Assembly: GCF_913057115.1 (NCBI RefSeq)
Contig: NZ_CAJXNN010000012.1
Span: forward strand, 1 to 64,000
Origin: an uncultured Roseovarius sp.
GTDB taxonomy: Bacteria > Pseudomonadota > Alphaproteobacteria > Rhodobacterales > Rhodobacteraceae
Reading direction: 5' to 3'
Length of the DNA stretch: 64,000 nucleotides
A model generated the notes under the pieces. It was given only the letters and a program-made list of their open reading frames with translations. It was not told where the DNA came from and made no database searches. Below, piece after piece: positions 62,544 through 64,000 of the stretch. Position numbers and translations under genes: made by a program. The number at the start of each line of letters is the position of its first letter. Positions within the stretch are counted from its first letter, which is position 1.

Positions 62544-63841
62544 CCGGCTTTCTTTTGTTCGCGTGCGCTTGGGTGTTCTGAAGGCACGAAAGGCACTTCG
62601 CTGACGATGGCATCGACCGACTTGCCGGATGTTTCTTGGTACATTTCGGGGAGTTCCACCTTGAGGCGCGTGCCAATGGCGGTTTTTTCCCAAGGAACAT
62701 AGGCCAGAGCGATGTTTTGCTCCAACTCGGGCGAGTACCATGGCGAGGTGACATAGCCGCAGCGTGTACCGTCCTCCTTCGCCACCAGCCAGAAATCGGG
62801 CGCGTAATCGGTGATCGGCAGGCCGCCCATCTTAAGGCCGACGAGTTTGAGGGCGAAAGGATAGTCCCCTTTCTCGATTTGCGCGCGCTGGCGTTCCAGC
62901 GCCTCTTTGCCGATGTAGTCGGCGGTTTTCTTGCGCGGCACTTGGTAGGCAAGGTTGACTTGGAACGGCGAGGTCTCAGCGTCCATATCCTGCCCCCATG
63001 ACAGGATACCCGCCGCGATCCGACGGTGGTGGCCCGGGGCGATCACCCGCAGGCCATAACGCGCGCCCATGCCACGAATGGCGTACCAGACAGGCTCGGC
63101 CGTCTCGGAGGCGTTGCGGACATAGACTTCGTAGCCCTTTTCGCCGCTGAAGCCTGTTTGACTGATCACGACCGGGCAGCCTTCGATCTTGGTTTCCATC
63201 ATTCCGTAATAGGGGATGTCGCGCACCTCCTCACCGATCAGGTCGGCCATGAGGTCTTCGGACAGCGGCCCTTGGATTTGCAGGGGGGCGACGTCGAGTT
63301 CGGTGATGTCGACATCCCAGCGGCGGGGGATGTTGACGCCTTGCAACCAAAGCATCAGGTCGCTGTCGGAGATCGAGAACCAGAATTCATCCTCGGCCAG
63401 ACGCAAAAGGACGGGATCGTTCAGGATACCGCCCTTGTCGTTGCACAGGATGCAGTATTTGCCGTGCATCGGTTTGATCTTGGTGGCGTCGCGGGTGATG
63501 ACGGTATTGACGAAATCTTCGGCGTCCGGCCCCTTGACGCAGATCTGACGTTCGACAGCGACGTTCCAAAGCGTCACGCCATTCACCAGCGCACGATATT
63601 CGGCCATCGCGCCGCCATCTTCGGGGCGGGCATAGGCACGCGGGTGGTACATGCGGTTGTAGACGGTGGCGCGCCAGGCCCCGGCCTCGATCGACAAATG
63701 CCAGAAGGGCGATTTGCGCACGCGCGTCGATATCAGCATCTGAACAGAGGTCGGCCCGGACTGGCGCAGGTTGACGGGCACGGTGCGATCCGATTGATCC
63801 ACGCCCGGAACGTTCGGGTGGGTACGGTTCTGATGTGTCAT
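62540..63841 (-). CDS. DmdA/GcvT-family tetrahydrofolate-dependent methyltransferase-like protein
   Basis: 433 residues from the ATG at 63841 (no clear ribosome site; an ATG at MLISTRVRKS is an alternative). It has the GcvT/DmdA fold: VYNRMYHPRAYA, VTLWNVAVERQICVKGPDAE, WFSISDSDLMLWLQGVNI, DVAPLQIQGPLSEDLM, SQTGFSGEKGYEVYV, and a C-terminal barrel with ITDYAPDFWLVAKEDGTRCG. The family includes DMSP demethylase (DmdA, about 365 residues), aminomethyltransferase and dimethylglycine-type enzymes. This protein is longer than DmdA and differs in several motifs, so it may be a paralogue acting on another methylated compound. DMSP demethylase is one possibility. Confidence 0.78.
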   Translation of the reverse strand: MTHQNRTHPNVPGVDQSDRTVPVNLRQSGPTSVQMLISTRVRKSPFWHLSIEAGAWRATVYNRMYHPRAYARPEDGGAMAEYRALVNGVTLWNVAVERQICVKGPDAEDFVNTVITRDATKIKPMHGKYCILCNDKGGILNDPVLLRLAEDEFWFSISDSDLMLWLQGVNIPRRWDVDITELDVAPLQIQGPLSEDLMADLIGEEVRDIPYYGMMETKIEGCPVVISQTGFSGEKGYEVYVRNASETAEPVWYAIRGMGARYGLRVIAPGHHRRIAAGILSWGQDMDAETSPFQVNLAYQVPRKKTADYIGKEALERQRAQIEKGDYPFALKLVGLKMGGLPITDYAPDFWLVAKEDGTRCGYVTSPWYSPELEQNIALAYVPWEKTAIGTRLKVELPEMYQETSGKSVDAIVSEVPFVPSEHPSAREQKKAG

Positions 63842-63946
63842 GCGACAAAGATGGGCATCGCCTATTGCGCGATCAACCCGTGGCGCGGTCACGAATTGCG
63901 GCGCGGATGGCTCGTCGGGCGATGCGAGTCGTCGCCCAAGACGGTT

Positions 63947-64000
63947 TTAGGAGCGGATGTCGGGCAGAGCCGCTACGACCATGTCCCGCGCGTTGCCGTC
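63947..64000 (-). CDS. 3' end of a gene cut by the window edge
   Basis: Reading the minus strand from the window edge gives an uninterrupted 17-residue frame (ARDMVVAALPDIRS at its end) that stops with TAA at 63947-63949, 105 bases before the DmdA-like start. Too short to identify; it may be an upstream gene in the same run. Confidence 0.4.
   Translation of the reverse strand, partial: DGNARDMVVAALPDIRS

Noticed and set aside
1-64000. CRISPR array, insertion sequence or prophage
   Set aside because: I saw no regularly spaced identical repeats, no transposase or integrase motifs and no phage structural genes; the RTX repeats are coding and irregular.

Overview
The window looks like a chromosomal stretch of a marine alphaproteobacterium of the Roseobacter group (Rhodobacterales). 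It has high-GC coding DNA, RTX proteins ending in Hint_2 domains, a FadJ-like protein, an SLC5-type sensor kinase beside acetyl-CoA synthetase, a GapR/DUF2312 protein, an NDUFA12 homologue, a DmdA/GcvT-like protein, and a SAM/SAH-type riboswitch in front of metK, a class known mainly from this order. Assignments rest on reading motifs and remembered family features; no search was run.

Layout. 1-8.2 kb: two large RTX proteins with near-duplicate C-terminal Hint modules, and between them a short choice-of-anchor-L-like ORF that looks truncated. 8.2-11.8 kb (minus strand): HemG-like flavodoxin, class I amidotransferase hydrolase, a DUF2256 protein coupled to a photolyase/cryptochrome, and a small membrane protein. 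11.9-21.5 kb: aminopeptidase N, a small lytic transglycosylase, a protein of unknown function, GatB, a thioesterase, an HDAC-family deacetylase, a PLP decarboxylase and tRNA-Thr(TGT). 21.7-26 kb: a sulfotransferase-like protein, GapR, a two-helix membrane protein, a FadJ-like protein with an eroded dehydrogenase half, and a DksA-type zinc finger protein.

26-39.5 kb is the most system-like part. On the minus strand lie an XRE/short-chain-fatty-acyl-type regulator, a receiver-only response regulator, a small membrane protein, an SLC5-histidine kinase and an orphan FliM-like protein. Divergently on the plus strand lie a Tat-exported binding protein, two LIV-type permeases, two LIV-type ATPases and acetyl-CoA synthetase, closed by a strong terminator. 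The shared intergenic region carries two TTTTTACAAA boxes 32 bp apart upstream of a plausible promoter. I infer a regulated uptake and activation locus for acetate or a related short-chain compound.

39.5-46.6 kb: a repeat-rich non-coding patch, a glycine-zipper lipoprotein, an array of four perfect palindromes, the preQ0/preQ1 operon queC-queD-queE-queF, a PAS-LuxR regulator, accB-accC, a methyltransferase and aat. 46.6-50 kb (minus): clpP, clpX, NDUFA12, mlaD, DUF2155. 50-51.4 kb: an unusual photolyase-like protein with its FAD domain first. 51.4-61.6 kb (minus): the classic series miaB, (OmpA-like and lipoprotein genes), phoH, a membrane protein, ybeY, corC, lnt, riboswitch-metK, trmB. 61.7-64 kb: a protein of unknown function, a DmdA/GcvT-like protein and the last codons of another gene.
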